Counted from the first letter of the stretch, positions 15,804-25,818 are shown. The stretch: 64,000 bases of DNA from Actinomadura formosensis NBRC 14204 (GCF_001552155.1 NZ_BCQQ01000003.1:34497-98496); one strand, 5' to 3'. Program-made: numbers and translations. Notes: a model not told the origin generated them from the letters alone.

Positions 15804-17510
15804 TCAGTATCGGACGGCGTTCAGCGCGTCCACGATGCCGTTGCCGAAGAAGCCGTTCTGCTCCTTCGAGCCCTCACAGGTCTGCGTCGAGGTCCGCTTG
15901 GCGCCCGACGAGGTGTACCACTCGTACACGAACGTCCGCGGGCTCGGGCATTCCTTGGGGGTCGCCGTGCCGAGCAGCGCGCGCTCCACGACGTCCGGGT
16001 TCAGGGTCAGGCCGCCGTTCCGGCGGTCCGGGTGCCCGTACCTGCTGACGATCAGCGCGGCGACGCCGGCGGCGTGCGGCGAGGCCATCGAGGTGCCCTG
16101 CAGCGACGAGTAGTAGGCGCACTTGCCGTCCTTGCAGCTGCGGATGACGTAGGACACCTTCGGCGTGCCGTCCGGGTTCAGCTCGCCGCGCTCCTTCGCG
16201 AGCCGCTCGGGGTAGGCGGCCCAGACGCCGCCGCGGTCGTCCGGCCGGCTGGCGGCGTTGTCGACCTTGTCGCCGCCGGGCGCGGCCACCGCCACGTACC
16301 CGTTGCCGAAGCTGCTGTAGTACGACTTGCGGGTGCTGGGGCCGGTCGCCGAGACCGGGATGACGTTCTCGCCCTCGGACGGCATCGACACGCAGCTCGC
16401 CGGGACCGTCCGGTCGTACGGCGCCTCACCCGGCACGGACGGGAAGTCCGGGCTGGTCGCGTCCAGGTTCGTCTTCGTGTAGTCGACGTAGTCGTTGCCC
16501 GCCGCGGAGACCAGCGTGACGCCCCGGTCGTGGGCGAAGTCCAGGGCGCGCTGCGTCGCCTCGATGATCGTGCGCTGTTCGAGCTGGTTCTCGGGGCTGT
16601 CGGCGGGGTTGTTCTCGCAGTTCCAGAGCCACGGGTCGATGTAGTACGACATGTTGACGACGTCGATGCCGTTCTTGGCCGCGTACGTCAGGCCGTCCAC
16701 GGTCGGCTGAAGGAAGAAGAGACCGGAGTCCTGGCCGACGCGCAGGTTGACGATCGACACGTTCGGCGCGACGCCCGCCATGCCGAACCCGTTGCGAGGC
16801 GAGGCGATCGTGGACGCGACGTGCGTGCCGTGGCCGCGGTCGTCCCAGTCGTTGGGGTCGACGCACGACGTGAACTCGCACGGGCCGTCGAGCTCGTTGC
16901 CGTCGGCATCCGTCGGGATGTCCTGGGTGAAGTTGCGGCTGAGCTTGCGGTTGAAGTTCGGCTTGATGTCCGGGTGGTCGCCGTCCACGCCGGTGTCGAG
17001 GATGCCGACCAGCACGCGCTTGTCGCCCGGCTCCTTCTTGTACGAGCCGTCCGGCGTCGCGTGGATCTGCTTCATGTCCCACTGCAGATCGGCCAGCGGC
17101 TCGCCGTCCTGCGACGAGGCGCTCTTGGCCGACACCGTCTTCCCGGTGCCGGTCATCTGCTCGACCTTCGAGACCTTCGCCTTCGCCTTCGCCGGCTTCG
17201 GCGCCTCGCCGATGATCCGGTTGTGCGCGACGCCCTCAAGCGCGCGCTGCTTCATCACCGCGTGGATGAACTCGGGGTTGTCGGAACGGACGGTCGCGAC
17301 GCCCACGTCACGGTTCTCGTGGACGACCTTGCCGCCGGCCGCCTGGACCGCGTGATGAGCCTGGCCGAGAGAGACGTGCTCCTTGTAAAGGACGACGTAC
17401 TCCGACACCTGACCCTTCGCCTGCGCGGGTTGTGGTTCCGCTGATGCTGGCACCGCGAGCGCCGTCATGGTGGTGACGGCGCACGCGGCGGAAATCAAGG
17501 CTCGCCGCAA
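15804..17510 (-). CDS. Secreted S8 (subtilisin-like) serine peptidase
   Basis: 568 residues if started at TTG 17510, which has a strong AGGAGGT six bases upstream and gives a clean signal peptide (MRRALISAACAVTTM, ending PASA). An open frame continues to a GTG at 17555, but this would displace the signal. An I9-type propeptide follows (EYVVLYKEHVSLGQAH). The catalytic triad is in ILDTGVDGDHPD (Asp), DRGHGTHVAS (His) and QGTSMASPHAAGVAAL (Ser), with Asn in SAAGNDY as oxyanion residue. It is an extracellular protease with no visible C-terminal anchor. A 15-bp terminator hairpin follows. Confidence 0.93.
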   Translation of the reverse strand: MRRALISAACAVTTMTALAVPASAEPQPAQAKGQVSEYVVLYKEHVSLGQAHHAVQAAGGKVVHENRDVGVATVRSDNPEFIHAVMKQRALEGVAHNRIIGEAPKPAKAKAKVSKVEQMTGTGKTVSAKSASSQDGEPLADLQWDMKQIHATPDGSYKKEPGDKRVLVGILDTGVDGDHPDIKPNFNRKLSRNFTQDIPTDADGNELDGPCEFTSCVDPNDWDDRGHGTHVASTIASPRNGFGMAGVAPNVSIVNLRVGQDSGLFFLQPTVDGLTYAAKNGIDVVNMSYYIDPWLWNCENNPADSPENQLEQRTIIEATQRALDFAHDRGVTLVSAAGNDYVDYTKTNLDATSPDFPSVPGEAPYDRTVPASCVSMPSEGENVIPVSATGPSTRKSYYSSFGNGYVAVAAPGGDKVDNAASRPDDRGGVWAAYPERLAKERGELNPDGTPKVSYVIRSCKDGKCAYYSSLQGTSMASPHAAGVAALIVSRYGHPDRRNGGLTLNPDVVERALLGTATPKECPSPRTFVYEWYTSSGAKRTSTQTCEGSKEQNGFFGNGIVDALNAVRY

Positions 17511-17636
17511 AGCTGACCTCCTGGCAGTGGGGGAGCTAGCCCGGGATTGGGGCACAAGCCTGCCGAAGGTACGGGAGCGACTGTTGAGTCTTGCGTACGG
17601 TTGTATAACGAATAGGGAGATCTCTTGTAAGCCGTG

Positions 17637-18776
17637 TCAGCCGGTGCGGAGCGCCAGGGTGAGCGCCTCGACCGCCAGCAGCGGGTTCACGTTCGCGTCC
17701 AGCCGTTTCCGGCAGGCCATGATCGCGTCCAGTCGCTTGAGGGTGTCCTCGGGGCGGCCGTTCTGCGCCGCCGTCCGCAGCTCCGGGCCCAGCTCGGTGT
17801 TGACGAGGTCGGTACCCGCCCCCATCTGGAGGGTCAGCACGTCCCGGTAATAGGACGCGAGGTCGAGGAGCGTCCGGTCGAGGGCGTCGCGCTCCAGCCG
17901 TGTGGCACGCGACTTCTGCCGGGCCTCCAGGTCCTTGAGCGCCCCGGCCGTGCCCCTCGGCATCCGTCCCTTGGCGCTCTCACCGAGGGCCTGCCGCAGC
18001 GCCGACGTCTCCGCCTCGTTCAGCTCCTCCGTCTGCACCTTCGCCTCCGCCTTCGCCGCCGAGACCAGCGCCTCCGCCGCCGCCACCGCCGGGCCCACCG
18101 CCGTCAGCCGGCGCGGCACCGCCAGCACCTCCGCGCGCCGCCGGCGCGCCCGCGGATCGGTCGCCAGCCGCCGCGCCCGGCTGATGTGGCCCTGCGCGGC
18201 CCGCGCCACCACGTCCGCCGTCTCGCGGTCCACCCCGTCGCGCAGGGTGAGGACGTCCGCGACCGCGTCGATCGGCGGCGTCCGCAGCGTCACCAGGCGG
18301 CACCGCGACCTGATCGTCACCAGCAGATCGTCCGGGGACGGCGTGCACAGCAGCCACACCGTCCGGGCAGGGGGCTCCTCGATCGCCTTCAGCAGCGCGT
18401 TCGCCGCCGCCTCCGTCGCCCGGTCCGCGTCCTCGAACAGGACGATCTGCCAGCGGCCCCCGGACGGGGACGACGACGCGCGCAGCACCAGCGCGCGGGC
18501 CTCCTTCACCCCGTACGACAGGCCCTGCGGGCGGACGACCTCCACGTCCGCGTGCGTGCCCTGCAGCACCTGGTGGCAGGACGCGCAGTGCCCGCAGCCG
18601 CGCGGCGTCTGCGCGCACTGCAGCGCCGCCGCGAACGCCCGCGCGGCGGCCGAGCGCCCCGCTCCGGGAGGACCGGTGAACAGCCACGCGTGCGCGAGCC
18701 CGCCCGTCCCCTCGGCGGCCGACGACAGCTGCGCGACGACGGGCTCCTGCCCCACCAGGTCATCCCACACGCTCAT
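17637..18776 (-). CDS. holB: DNA polymerase III subunit delta'
   Basis: 379 residues from ATG 18776. Clamp-loader AAA+ domain with GPPGAGRS (Walker A; the Lys is Arg), zinc module CGHCASCH, DEx-like box FEDADRAT and sensor/SRC motif TIRSRCRLV. In the clamp loader delta' is the stator and does not hydrolyse ATP, so the changed Walker Lys is compatible with function. It is the last gene of the topA–tmk–holB set, 18 bases after tmk, on the minus strand. The C-terminal part is the collar domain. Confidence 0.93.
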   Translation of the reverse strand: MSVWDDLVGQEPVVAQLSSAAEGTGGLAHAWLFTGPPGAGRSAAARAFAAALQCAQTPRGCGHCASCHQVLQGTHADVEVVRPQGLSYGVKEARALVLRASSSPSGGRWQIVLFEDADRATEAAANALLKAIEEPPARTVWLLCTPSPDDLLVTIRSRCRLVTLRTPPIDAVADVLTLRDGVDRETADVVARAAQGHISRARRLATDPRARRRRAEVLAVPRRLTAVGPAVAAAEALVSAAKAEAKVQTEELNEAETSALRQALGESAKGRMPRGTAGALKDLEARQKSRATRLERDALDRTLLDLASYYRDVLTLQMGAGTDLVNTELGPELRTAAQNGRPEDTLKRLDAIMACRKRLDANVNPLLAVEALTLALRTG

Positions 18777-18794
18777 GGATAGAGGCTAACGGGG

Positions 18795-20864
18795 TCAGGC
18801 GTCCCGGATGGCCGGGAAGGTGCTCGTGGCGTCCTCGGTGCCCGCCGGGACGGGGTCGGGGAGGATCTCGCGGATCCGGTACTGGATCTCGCGGCTCAGC
18901 TCGCCCTGCGGCCGGCTCGCGTCCAGGATCAGGTACCGGTCCGGGTCGGCCTCGGCGAGGGCGCGGAACCCGGCGCGGACGCGTTCGTGGAAGTCCTGCG
19001 GCTCCGACTCGATCCGGTCGGCGGGCGCGGGCAGCCGCCGCAGCCCCGCCTCCGGCGGGATCTCCAGCAGGACGGTCAGGTCCGGGACGAGACCGCCGGT
19101 CGCCCACGCGTTCACCCGGGCGATGTCCTCGACCGGCTGCCGCCGCCCGAACCCCTGGTAGGCGAGGGACGAGTCGACGTACCGGTCGCTGACGACGATC
19201 GCGCCGCGGTCCATCGCCGGCTTGATCACGTTGGCGACGTGGTCGGCGCGGTCCGCCGCGTACAGCAGGGTCTCGGCGCGGTCGGACAGCCCGGTCGTGT
19301 CGCGGTCGAGCAGCATCGCGCGCAACCTCATGCCGATCTTGGTGGCGCCGGGCTCGTGCGTGGTGACGACGTCGTAGCCGTGGTCGCGGAGCCAGATCGC
19401 GGCGAGCCGCGCCTGCGTGGTCTTGCCCGCTCCCTCGCCGCCCTCGAACGCGATGAGCACGCCGCGGTTCCGGTGGACGGGCTGGGGCTCGGCGGCGGCC
19501 TGCTCCGGCGGCGTGTAGATCTCGCCGTGCAGGGCCGCGTGCAGGTCGGGGACGAGCGGGATGCCGCGCCGGTCGTCCGCCCGCCGGTAGGCCAGCAGCC
19601 CGGACAGCAGGGCGCCGGCGGCCGCGATCAGCAGCGCCGCGCTGGAGCCCGCGAAGTCGTGGCCGCCGTCGCCGAGGTCGATGCGGTGCGTGCCGATTGC
19701 CCCGGTGACCAGCGGGGCGGCGATGAACGCGACCAGCGCGGTGACGAGCGCGACCGAGCGCAGGTAGGCGGGCGGGCGGACGTCCTCCGGCGTGTCGGGG
19801 TCGGTCACCGCGGTGGTGGCCGTCGACCAGGCGGCACCGGCGAACACGCCGAGGAACGCCGTCATGAACACGACGACGACGAGGTTCTGGACGAGGGCGA
19901 GCACGCCCAGCGCGAGCGCGGCGGCGACCACGGCGAGGCCGTTCAGCCGCCGGCGGCTGAACGGGACGAGGACGCGGGGGCCGAGGAACACCCCGAAGCC
20001 GAAGCCGATCGCCAGCCCGGCGAGGACGGTGCCGTAGCCGGCGTCTCCCCCGCCCAGCACGCCGGTGTGGACGCGGGCGACGGCGGCGACGGCGCCCCCC
20101 GCCAGGAACGCCCCGGCGATCGCGAGCCCGAGGCCGCGCGCGGCGGCCGTCCCCGGCCCCTGGAACAGCAGCCTCAGCGGGGCCGGGACCGCGGGCATCG
20201 CCCTGACCGGGATCTCCCGGACCGCGGCGACGGCCGCGGCCGAGACGGCGAAGATCCCCGCCGCCACGTAGAGGGCCAGGTCGGCGCGGGAGCCGCGGCC
20301 GAGCGTCCCGTCCGCGATGAGCGCGAGGACGGCGAACAGCACGGCGGCGGCCGGGGCCGGGCCGTAGATCACGCGGGTGGCGGTGCGGTGCGCGCCCGGC
20401 TCCCCGTCCGGGTCCGGGACGAGGGCGGGCAGCGCCGCGCGCGCCGCGCACACCCACAGCAGGCTCAGGCAGCCGACGAGGAACGCGGCGGCGAGCGTCC
20501 AGGCCGCCAGGTCCACCAGCGGCACCGTCACGATGATCACCAGCCGCAGCACGTCGGCGATCAGCAGCATGAGCCGGCGGTCGACACGGGCGGCGAGCAG
20601 GCCCGCGAGCGGGGCGAGCAGCACCGCCGGCAGCAGCATCAGCGCCAGCGTCCCGCCGATCGCCTGCGCGCGCACGGCGAGGTCCTCGTCGCGGGTCAGC
20701 ATCGCGACCATCGCGGTCAGCGCGGGGACGGTGAGCCACTGCGCGAGACCGGCCAGCGACAGCGCGGTCCGGAGCCGCCGGAACGGTCCGATCGGCGGAA
20801 GTGACGAAACGCCCGGCGGCGGTGACGCTGCGGGGTGCGGCCGGGGTGCGCCCGTTCTGGTCAT
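18795..20864 (-). CDS. tmk: MFS-like membrane domain fused to dTMP kinase
   Basis: 689 residues. Residues ~30–440 form about 12 hydrophobic segments with an MFS-like layout (LAGLLAARVDRRLMLLIADVL as loop 2–3). Residues ~470–680 are a complete thymidylate kinase: FEGGEGAGKTTQA (P-loop), THEPGATKIGMRLR, DRYVDSSLAYQGFGR and the LLEIPPEAGLRR lid region. It phosphorylates dTMP to dTDP for DNA synthesis. This fusion is known from several actinobacteria, where its purpose is unexplained. Between topA (28 bases away) and holB (18 bases), consistent with one operon. Only the kinase half has clear catalytic residues; a transport role for the membrane half is not shown. Confidence 0.92.
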   Translation of the reverse strand: MTRTGAPRPHPAASPPPGVSSLPPIGPFRRLRTALSLAGLAQWLTVPALTAMVAMLTRDEDLAVRAQAIGGTLALMLLPAVLLAPLAGLLAARVDRRLMLLIADVLRLVIIVTVPLVDLAAWTLAAAFLVGCLSLLWVCAARAALPALVPDPDGEPGAHRTATRVIYGPAPAAAVLFAVLALIADGTLGRGSRADLALYVAAGIFAVSAAAVAAVREIPVRAMPAVPAPLRLLFQGPGTAAARGLGLAIAGAFLAGGAVAAVARVHTGVLGGGDAGYGTVLAGLAIGFGFGVFLGPRVLVPFSRRRLNGLAVVAAALALGVLALVQNLVVVVFMTAFLGVFAGAAWSTATTAVTDPDTPEDVRPPAYLRSVALVTALVAFIAAPLVTGAIGTHRIDLGDGGHDFAGSSAALLIAAAGALLSGLLAYRRADDRRGIPLVPDLHAALHGEIYTPPEQAAAEPQPVHRNRGVLIAFEGGEGAGKTTQARLAAIWLRDHGYDVVTTHEPGATKIGMRLRAMLLDRDTTGLSDRAETLLYAADRADHVANVIKPAMDRGAIVVSDRYVDSSLAYQGFGRRQPVEDIARVNAWATGGLVPDLTVLLEIPPEAGLRRLPAPADRIESEPQDFHERVRAGFRALAEADPDRYLILDASRPQGELSREIQYRIREILPDPVPAGTEDATSTFPAIRDA

Positions 20865-20892
20865 GTCGGTCAGGGTATCGGCGCCGATGTCC

Positions 20893-23583
20893 TTATGAAC
20901 CGGACTTCGCGGAGGTTCGGCGGCGGGTTGCCGTCTTCTTCTTGGCGCCGCCCGCGGCCACCTTCTCCCGGCGCTCCGCGAGCAGTTCCGCGGCCCGCTG
21001 AATCGTGATCGACTCGACCTCGTCGCCCTTGCGGAGGCTCGCGTTCGTCTCGCCGTCGGTGACGTACGGGCCGAACCGCCCCTCCTTCACCACCACCGGC
21101 TTCTCGCTCGCCGGATCGACGCCCAGCTCACGCAGCGGCGCCGCCGCCGCGGCCCGGCGGCCACGCTGCTTCGGCTGCGCGAACAGCTCCTTCGCCCGCT
21201 CCAGCGTGACGGTGAACAGCTCCTCCTCCGAGCCGAGCGAACGGCTGTCGGCGCCCTTCTTGATGTACGGGCCGAACCGCCCGTTCTGCGCGGTCACCGG
21301 CTCGCCGTCCAGCTCGCCCAGCGTGCGCGGCAGCGACAGCAGCTTCAGCGCGTCGTCCAGCGTGATCGTGTCGAGCGACATCGACTTGAACAGCGAACTG
21401 GTGCGCGGCTTGGGGGCGTCCGCCTTCTTCGTCCGCTTCCTGCCCTCGGGGGCGGGGGGCTGCTCCGGCAGGATCTCGGTGACGTACGGGCCGAACCGTC
21501 CCGACTTGGCCACGATCGTGTGGCCGGTCGCCGGGTCGGTGCCGAGATCCCGGTCGCCGGACGGCTGCGCGAACAGCTCCTCCGCCTTCTCTGCGGTCAG
21601 CTCGTCCGGCGCGATGTCGTCGGGGATGTTGACGCGCGCGCCGTCCCGGTCGAGGTACGAGCCGTACCGCCCGACCCGGACCACGATGTCGGTGTCCCTG
21701 ATCGGGAACGAGCTGATGCCCTTGGCGTCGATGTCGCCGATGTCGCCGACCAGCTCCTTCAGGCCCTCGGCCCCGTTGTCGCCGTAGTAGAACCGGTTCA
21801 GCCACGGGACGCGCCCGGCGTTGCCGCGCGCGATCTCGTCGAGACCGTCCTCCATGTGCGCGGTGAAGTCGTAGTCGACCAGGTTGCCGAAGTGCCGCTC
21901 CAGCAGGTTGACCACGGCGAACGCCAGGAACGACGGGACGAGCGCCGTGCCCTTCTTGAACACGTACTCGCGCGCCAGGATCGTCCCGATGATCGAGGCG
22001 TAGGTCGACGGCCGCCCGATCTCGCGCTCCTCCAGCTCCTTGACCAGGCTGGCCTCGGTGTAGCGGGCCGGCGGGCGGGTCGAGTGGCCCTCCGCGTCCA
22101 CCGCGTTCGCGGTCAGCGCGTCGCCCTCCGCCAGGTTCGGCAGCCGCCGCTCCTGGTCGTCCCGGTCGGTGGACGGGTCGTCCGCGCTCTCCACGTACGC
22201 CTTCAGGAACCCGTGGAAGGTGATCGTCTTTCCGGTGGCGCCGAACTCGGCCCGCTCGCCGCGGGTCGACAGCCCCGCGACCCGGATCGACACCGACTGG
22301 CCCACCGCGTCCTTCATCTGGGAGGCGATCGTCCGCTTCCAGATCAGCTCGTACAGCCGGAACTGGTCGCCCTTCAGCCCCGTCTCCGCCGGGGTGCGGA
22401 ACGTGTCGCCCGCCGGGCGGATCGCCTCGTGCGCCTCCTGCGCGTTCTTGACCTTGGACGCGTAGACGCGCGGCTTGTCCGGGACGTACTCGCCGCCGAA
22501 CAGCGACGCCGCCTGCCTGCGCGCCGCCGTGATCGCCGTCTCCGACAGCGTGATCGAGTCGGTGCGCATGTAGGTGATGAAGCCGTTCTCGTACAGCTTC
22601 TGCGCGACCGACATCGTGTACTTCGCGGAGAAGTTCAGCTTGCGGCTGGCCTCCTGCTGGAGGGTCGTCGTCCGGAACGGGGGGTAGGGCTTGCGCGTGT
22701 ACGGCTTGCGCTCAACGGACGCGACCTCGTAGGGCCTGCCGCGCAGCCGCTCGGCCAGCGCGCGCGCGGCGGGCTCGTCCAGGTGCAGCACGTCCTTCGT
22801 CTTCAGGGTGCCGTCGGACGCGAAGTCGCGGCCCTGCGCGACGCGCCTGCCGTCCACGCTGACGAGCCCGGCCTTGAAGACCTTCGGCTCCTCGTCCGCA
22901 CCGGTGTCGAACTGTGCCGCGATGTCCCAGTAGTGGGCGGGGACGAACGCGATCCGCTCCCGCTCCCGCTCGACCACCAGCCGCGTCGCCACCGACTGCA
23001 CCCGGCCCGCCGACAGCTTCGGCATGACCTTCTTCCACAGGACGGGGCTGACCTCGTAGCCGTAGAGGCGGTCCAGGATGCGGCGCGTCTCCTGCGCGTC
23101 CACCAGGCGCATGTTCAGCTCGCGCGGGTTCGCGGCGGCGCGCTGGATCGCGTCCTTGGTGATCTCGTTGAAGACCATCCGGTGCACGGGGACCTTCGGC
23201 TTCAGCACGTCCTGGAGGTGCCAGGCGATCGCCTCGCCCTCCCGGTCCTCGTCCGTCGCGAGGTACAGCTCGTCGGCCTCGGCGAGAAGCTTCTTCAGCT
23301 TCTGCACCTGCTGCCGCTTGTCGGAGTTGACCACGTAGAGCGGCTCGAACTCGCGCTCCACGTTCACGCCGAGCTTCGCCCACGGCTCGCCCTTGTACTT
23401 GGCCGGCACCTCCGAGGCGCTACCCGGGAGGTCCCGGATGTGGCCGATACTGGACTCCACGATGTAGCCGCGGCCCAGGTAGCCCGCGATCGTCTTCGCC
23501 TTCGCGGGCGACTCGACGATCACCAGGCGCGTCCCCGCACCGTTGCCCCGGCCACTGTTCGCGGTGCCGTTCTTGGCTGGCAC
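20893..23583 (-). CDS. topA: DNA topoisomerase I (type IA)
   Basis: 896 residues from ATG 23583. The TOPRIM domain opens with RLVIVESPAKAKTI and includes DEDREGEAIAWHL. The active-site Tyr is residue ~338 in NGFITYMRTDSI. The C-terminal part has the actinobacterial repeat domains (GRFGPYV/GRFGPYI, about four copies between ~670 and 880) and ends in a Lys/Arg-rich tail (KKKTATRRRTSAKSGS) needed for processive supercoil removal in actinobacteria. It is the first gene of the topA–tmk–holB run; about 240 bases upstream separate it from a divergent small gene. Confidence 0.96.
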   Translation of the reverse strand: MPAKNGTANSGRGNGAGTRLVIVESPAKAKTIAGYLGRGYIVESSIGHIRDLPGSASEVPAKYKGEPWAKLGVNVEREFEPLYVVNSDKRQQVQKLKKLLAEADELYLATDEDREGEAIAWHLQDVLKPKVPVHRMVFNEITKDAIQRAAANPRELNMRLVDAQETRRILDRLYGYEVSPVLWKKVMPKLSAGRVQSVATRLVVERERERIAFVPAHYWDIAAQFDTGADEEPKVFKAGLVSVDGRRVAQGRDFASDGTLKTKDVLHLDEPAARALAERLRGRPYEVASVERKPYTRKPYPPFRTTTLQQEASRKLNFSAKYTMSVAQKLYENGFITYMRTDSITLSETAITAARRQAASLFGGEYVPDKPRVYASKVKNAQEAHEAIRPAGDTFRTPAETGLKGDQFRLYELIWKRTIASQMKDAVGQSVSIRVAGLSTRGERAEFGATGKTITFHGFLKAYVESADDPSTDRDDQERRLPNLAEGDALTANAVDAEGHSTRPPARYTEASLVKELEEREIGRPSTYASIIGTILAREYVFKKGTALVPSFLAFAVVNLLERHFGNLVDYDFTAHMEDGLDEIARGNAGRVPWLNRFYYGDNGAEGLKELVGDIGDIDAKGISSFPIRDTDIVVRVGRYGSYLDRDGARVNIPDDIAPDELTAEKAEELFAQPSGDRDLGTDPATGHTIVAKSGRFGPYVTEILPEQPPAPEGRKRTKKADAPKPRTSSLFKSMSLDTITLDDALKLLSLPRTLGELDGEPVTAQNGRFGPYIKKGADSRSLGSEEELFTVTLERAKELFAQPKQRGRRAAAAAPLRELGVDPASEKPVVVKEGRFGPYVTDGETNASLRKGDEVESITIQRAAELLAERREKVAAGGAKKKTATRRRTSAKSGS

Positions 23584-23826
23584 AGTCGCTCCAACCTCGC
23601 TGTCTTGGTCCTCTTACACAGGTTCTTTCTTACCGGCTTCCTACAACGCCGCAGGACGGCGCGTTCATGCCCGCGCGCTCCTCGATCATCGTTGCCGCCC
23701 CCATCAGGGGACGGGATCCTCACCGCTTTACGCCTCCGACAGGATGACATGCCGCCGCACACCGCGCGGACCGGGACGCCACGGTACGGTGCCGCATGCA
23801 CGGTAGACCAAGTAATAATGGTCGCA

Positions 23827-24012
23827 ATGGCGGAGTACACCTACCTCGTCCTGTCACTGCCGCGCGGCACCACGCGTGATGCGGCCCGGCAGATCCTGAC
23901 CGAGCACGCCGAACGCGGCGGCTGGGAAATCGATCGCTTGCGCCTCTACCCGGATGGCCGCCGCCGTATTCAGCTCCGCCGCAAGGTCATCCGCGCCGTC
24001 CGCACGTTCTGA
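23827..24012 (+). CDS. Small DUF5703-like protein
   Basis: 61 residues from ATG 23827 (an ATG at 23818 in the same frame is an alternative). MAEYTYLVLSLPRGTTRDAARQIL, GGWEIDRLRLYPDG and LRRKVIRAVRTF match a short family widespread in actinobacteria, of unknown function, that often sits near topA or peptidase genes. It is basic and has no membrane segment. Confidence 0.8.
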   Translation: MAEYTYLVLSLPRGTTRDAARQILTEHAERGGWEIDRLRLYPDGRRRIQLRRKVIRAVRTF

Positions 24013-24202
24013 CCGTCCCGGCGGAGCGTAGCACCAGGTACGAACGTCATGACGCATCGTCGCGTCACGCCCGCTCCAGCGGCGCCCGGCCGGACGCCTC
24101 GTCCACGACGGGCGAACCGTGCCACCCGCAGCCGAGCGACCACCGAACCGTCCTCAGCGAGCGGTAACGATAACGCCACCGAACGCATCGGCGATGGCGA
24201 AT

Positions 24203-25522
24203 TCAGGAACGATCAAGGAACTTGTCGAGAACCCGGACGCCGAAGCGCAGCCCGTCCACCGGAACGCGCTCGTCAACGCCATGGAACATTCCGGAAAAGT
24301 CCAGTTCCGGCGGCAGCCTGAGGGGCGCGAAGCCGAAGCAGCGCATTCCGAGGCGCGCGAACGCCTTGGCGTCCGTCCCGCCGCTCAGGCAGTACGGCGC
24401 CGGCAGCGCTCCCTCGTCCTCCGAGATCAGCGCCGCCTCCATCGCCGCGACGAGGGCCCCCTCGTAGTCCGTCTCGAGCGCCTGGTCGTGGTGGACGAAG
24501 TCACGCCGAACGTCCGGCCCGAGAAGTTCGTCGACGGCCGCGAAGAACTCCTCCTCGTGTCCGGGCAGGAACCGGCCGTCCACCTGGGCGGTGGCGGTCT
24601 GCGGAATCACATTCGTCTTGTACCCCGCGTCCAGCCGCGTCGGATTGAGCGTGTTCCGCAGCGTCGCCCCGATCATCCGCGCCAGCGGCCCGATCTGGTC
24701 AAGGCACTTCTCCGGACGCTCCGGATCGAACTCCACCCCGTACGCCATGCACGCCCGCTCCAGGAAGGCCCGCACCGACTTCGTCAGCCGCACCGGAAAC
24801 TCATGCGACCCCAGCCGCGCGACCGCCGCCGCCACCGCCGTGACCGCATTGTCCGGATGCACCATCGACCCGTGCCCGGCCGTCCCCCTGGCGGTCAGGT
24901 TCATCCACGCGATGCCCTTCTCCGCCGTCTCGATGAGGTACATCCGCCGGTCCCCCGGCACCGTCAGGCTGAACCCGCCGACCTCCCCCACGGCCTCGGT
25001 GCACCCCTCGAACAACTCCGGATGCTCCTTCACGAGCCAGTGCGCGCCCCACTGCCCGCCGGCCTCCTCGTCCGCCAGGAAAGCGAGCACGACGTCCCTC
25101 GGCGGCCTCCGCCCCTCCCGCAACCGCTGCCGGACGACGGCGAGGATCATCGCGTCCATGTCCTTCATGTCGACGGCCCCGCGTCCCCAGACGCAGCCGT
25201 CGGCGATCTCTCCCCCGAACGGATCCCGCGTCCAGTCCTCCTTGCGCGCCGGCACGACATCGAGGTGCCCGTGCAGGAGCAGCGCGTCCCGTCCCGGATC
25301 CTCCCCCTCGATCCGCGCGACGAGACTGGCCCGTCCCGGATGCGACTCGAAGATCCGCGTCTCCAGCCCGACCTCGTCGAGCTTCTCCGCGACGTACTCC
25401 GCCGCCACCCGCTCCCCCGGACCCGAATGATCGCCCGGGTTGCTGGTGTCGATCCGGATCAGCTCCTGGCAGAGCCTGACGACCTCGTCCTCAGCGGTCG
25501 GCTGGTGGGCCACAGTGATCAC
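24203..25522 (-). CDS. M20 family metallopeptidase / deacylase
   Basis: About 439 residues from GTG 25522 (GAGG five bases upstream); the frame is open to 25621 but a more 5' start would overlap the tRNA-Leu promoter area. Metal-binding motifs: LLHGHLDVVP, GRGAVDMKDMDA, ADEEAGG (catalytic Glu) and the last His in GMFHGVDERVPV. A dimerization domain lies between. M20 enzymes hydrolyse amide bonds in small peptides or acylated amino acids (carboxypeptidase, ArgE/DapE types); the substrate is open. It stands alone and points away from tRNA-Leu. Confidence 0.9.
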   Translation of the reverse strand: MITVAHQPTAEDEVVRLCQELIRIDTSNPGDHSGPGERVAAEYVAEKLDEVGLETRIFESHPGRASLVARIEGEDPGRDALLLHGHLDVVPARKEDWTRDPFGGEIADGCVWGRGAVDMKDMDAMILAVVRQRLREGRRPPRDVVLAFLADEEAGGQWGAHWLVKEHPELFEGCTEAVGEVGGFSLTVPGDRRMYLIETAEKGIAWMNLTARGTAGHGSMVHPDNAVTAVAAAVARLGSHEFPVRLTKSVRAFLERACMAYGVEFDPERPEKCLDQIGPLARMIGATLRNTLNPTRLDAGYKTNVIPQTATAQVDGRFLPGHEEEFFAAVDELLGPDVRRDFVHHDQALETDYEGALVAAMEAALISEDEGALPAPYCLSGGTDAKAFARLGMRCFGFAPLRLPPELDFSGMFHGVDERVPVDGLRFGVRVLDKFLDRS

Positions 25523-25637
25523 CTTCGCCTCGTGTCCTCCCCTACCCGCCCCATGGTCCCCGACGATCGACTTCGCCGCGACTCCCCACCTTTGGTACAG
25601 TGAACCCCGCCGCGGCAGCACCGCGGCCTGCGACCGA

Positions 25638-25723
25638 GTCCGGGTGGCGGAATAGGCAGACGCGCTAGCTTGAGGTGCTAGTGCCCTTTACGGGGCATGG
25701 GGGTTCAAGTCCCCCCTCGGACA
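25638..25723 (+). tRNA. tRNA-Leu (anticodon GAG)
   Basis: GTCCGGG pairs with CTCGGAC at the acceptor (one G–T pair); anticodon stem CTAGC/GCTAG with loop TTGAGGT gives GAG; a long variable arm (GTGCCCTTTACGGGGCAT) is typical of leucine tRNA; T-arm GGGGG TTCAAGT CCCCC. Discriminator A at 25723; CCA is not encoded. Confidence 0.93.
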
Positions 25724-25730
25724 CTTCACG

Positions 25731-25766
25731 ACAAAGTGGGACAGGTTCACATCTGTCCCACTTTGT
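25731..25766 (+). terminator. Hairpin downstream of tRNA-Leu
   Basis: A 14-bp perfect stem ACAAAGTGGGACAG (25731–25744) / CTGTCCCACTTTGT (25753–25766) with an 8-base loop begins 8 bases past the tRNA. There is only a short T run after it (GTGGTTTC). Confidence 0.6.
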
Positions 25767-25818
25767 GGTTTCTGCGCTTGGCGGAGTACTGGTGCCGAGT
25801 CCCAGAGCACCAGGACGT

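Noticed and set aside
17511..17555. GTG 17555 as start of the subtilisin
   Set aside because: It would add 15 residues before the signal peptide and has no ribosome site; TTG 17510 has AGGAGGT.
21520..24012. 830-codon plus-strand open frame
   Set aside because: Antisense to topA; only its last 61 codons are a real small gene, in the same frame by chance.
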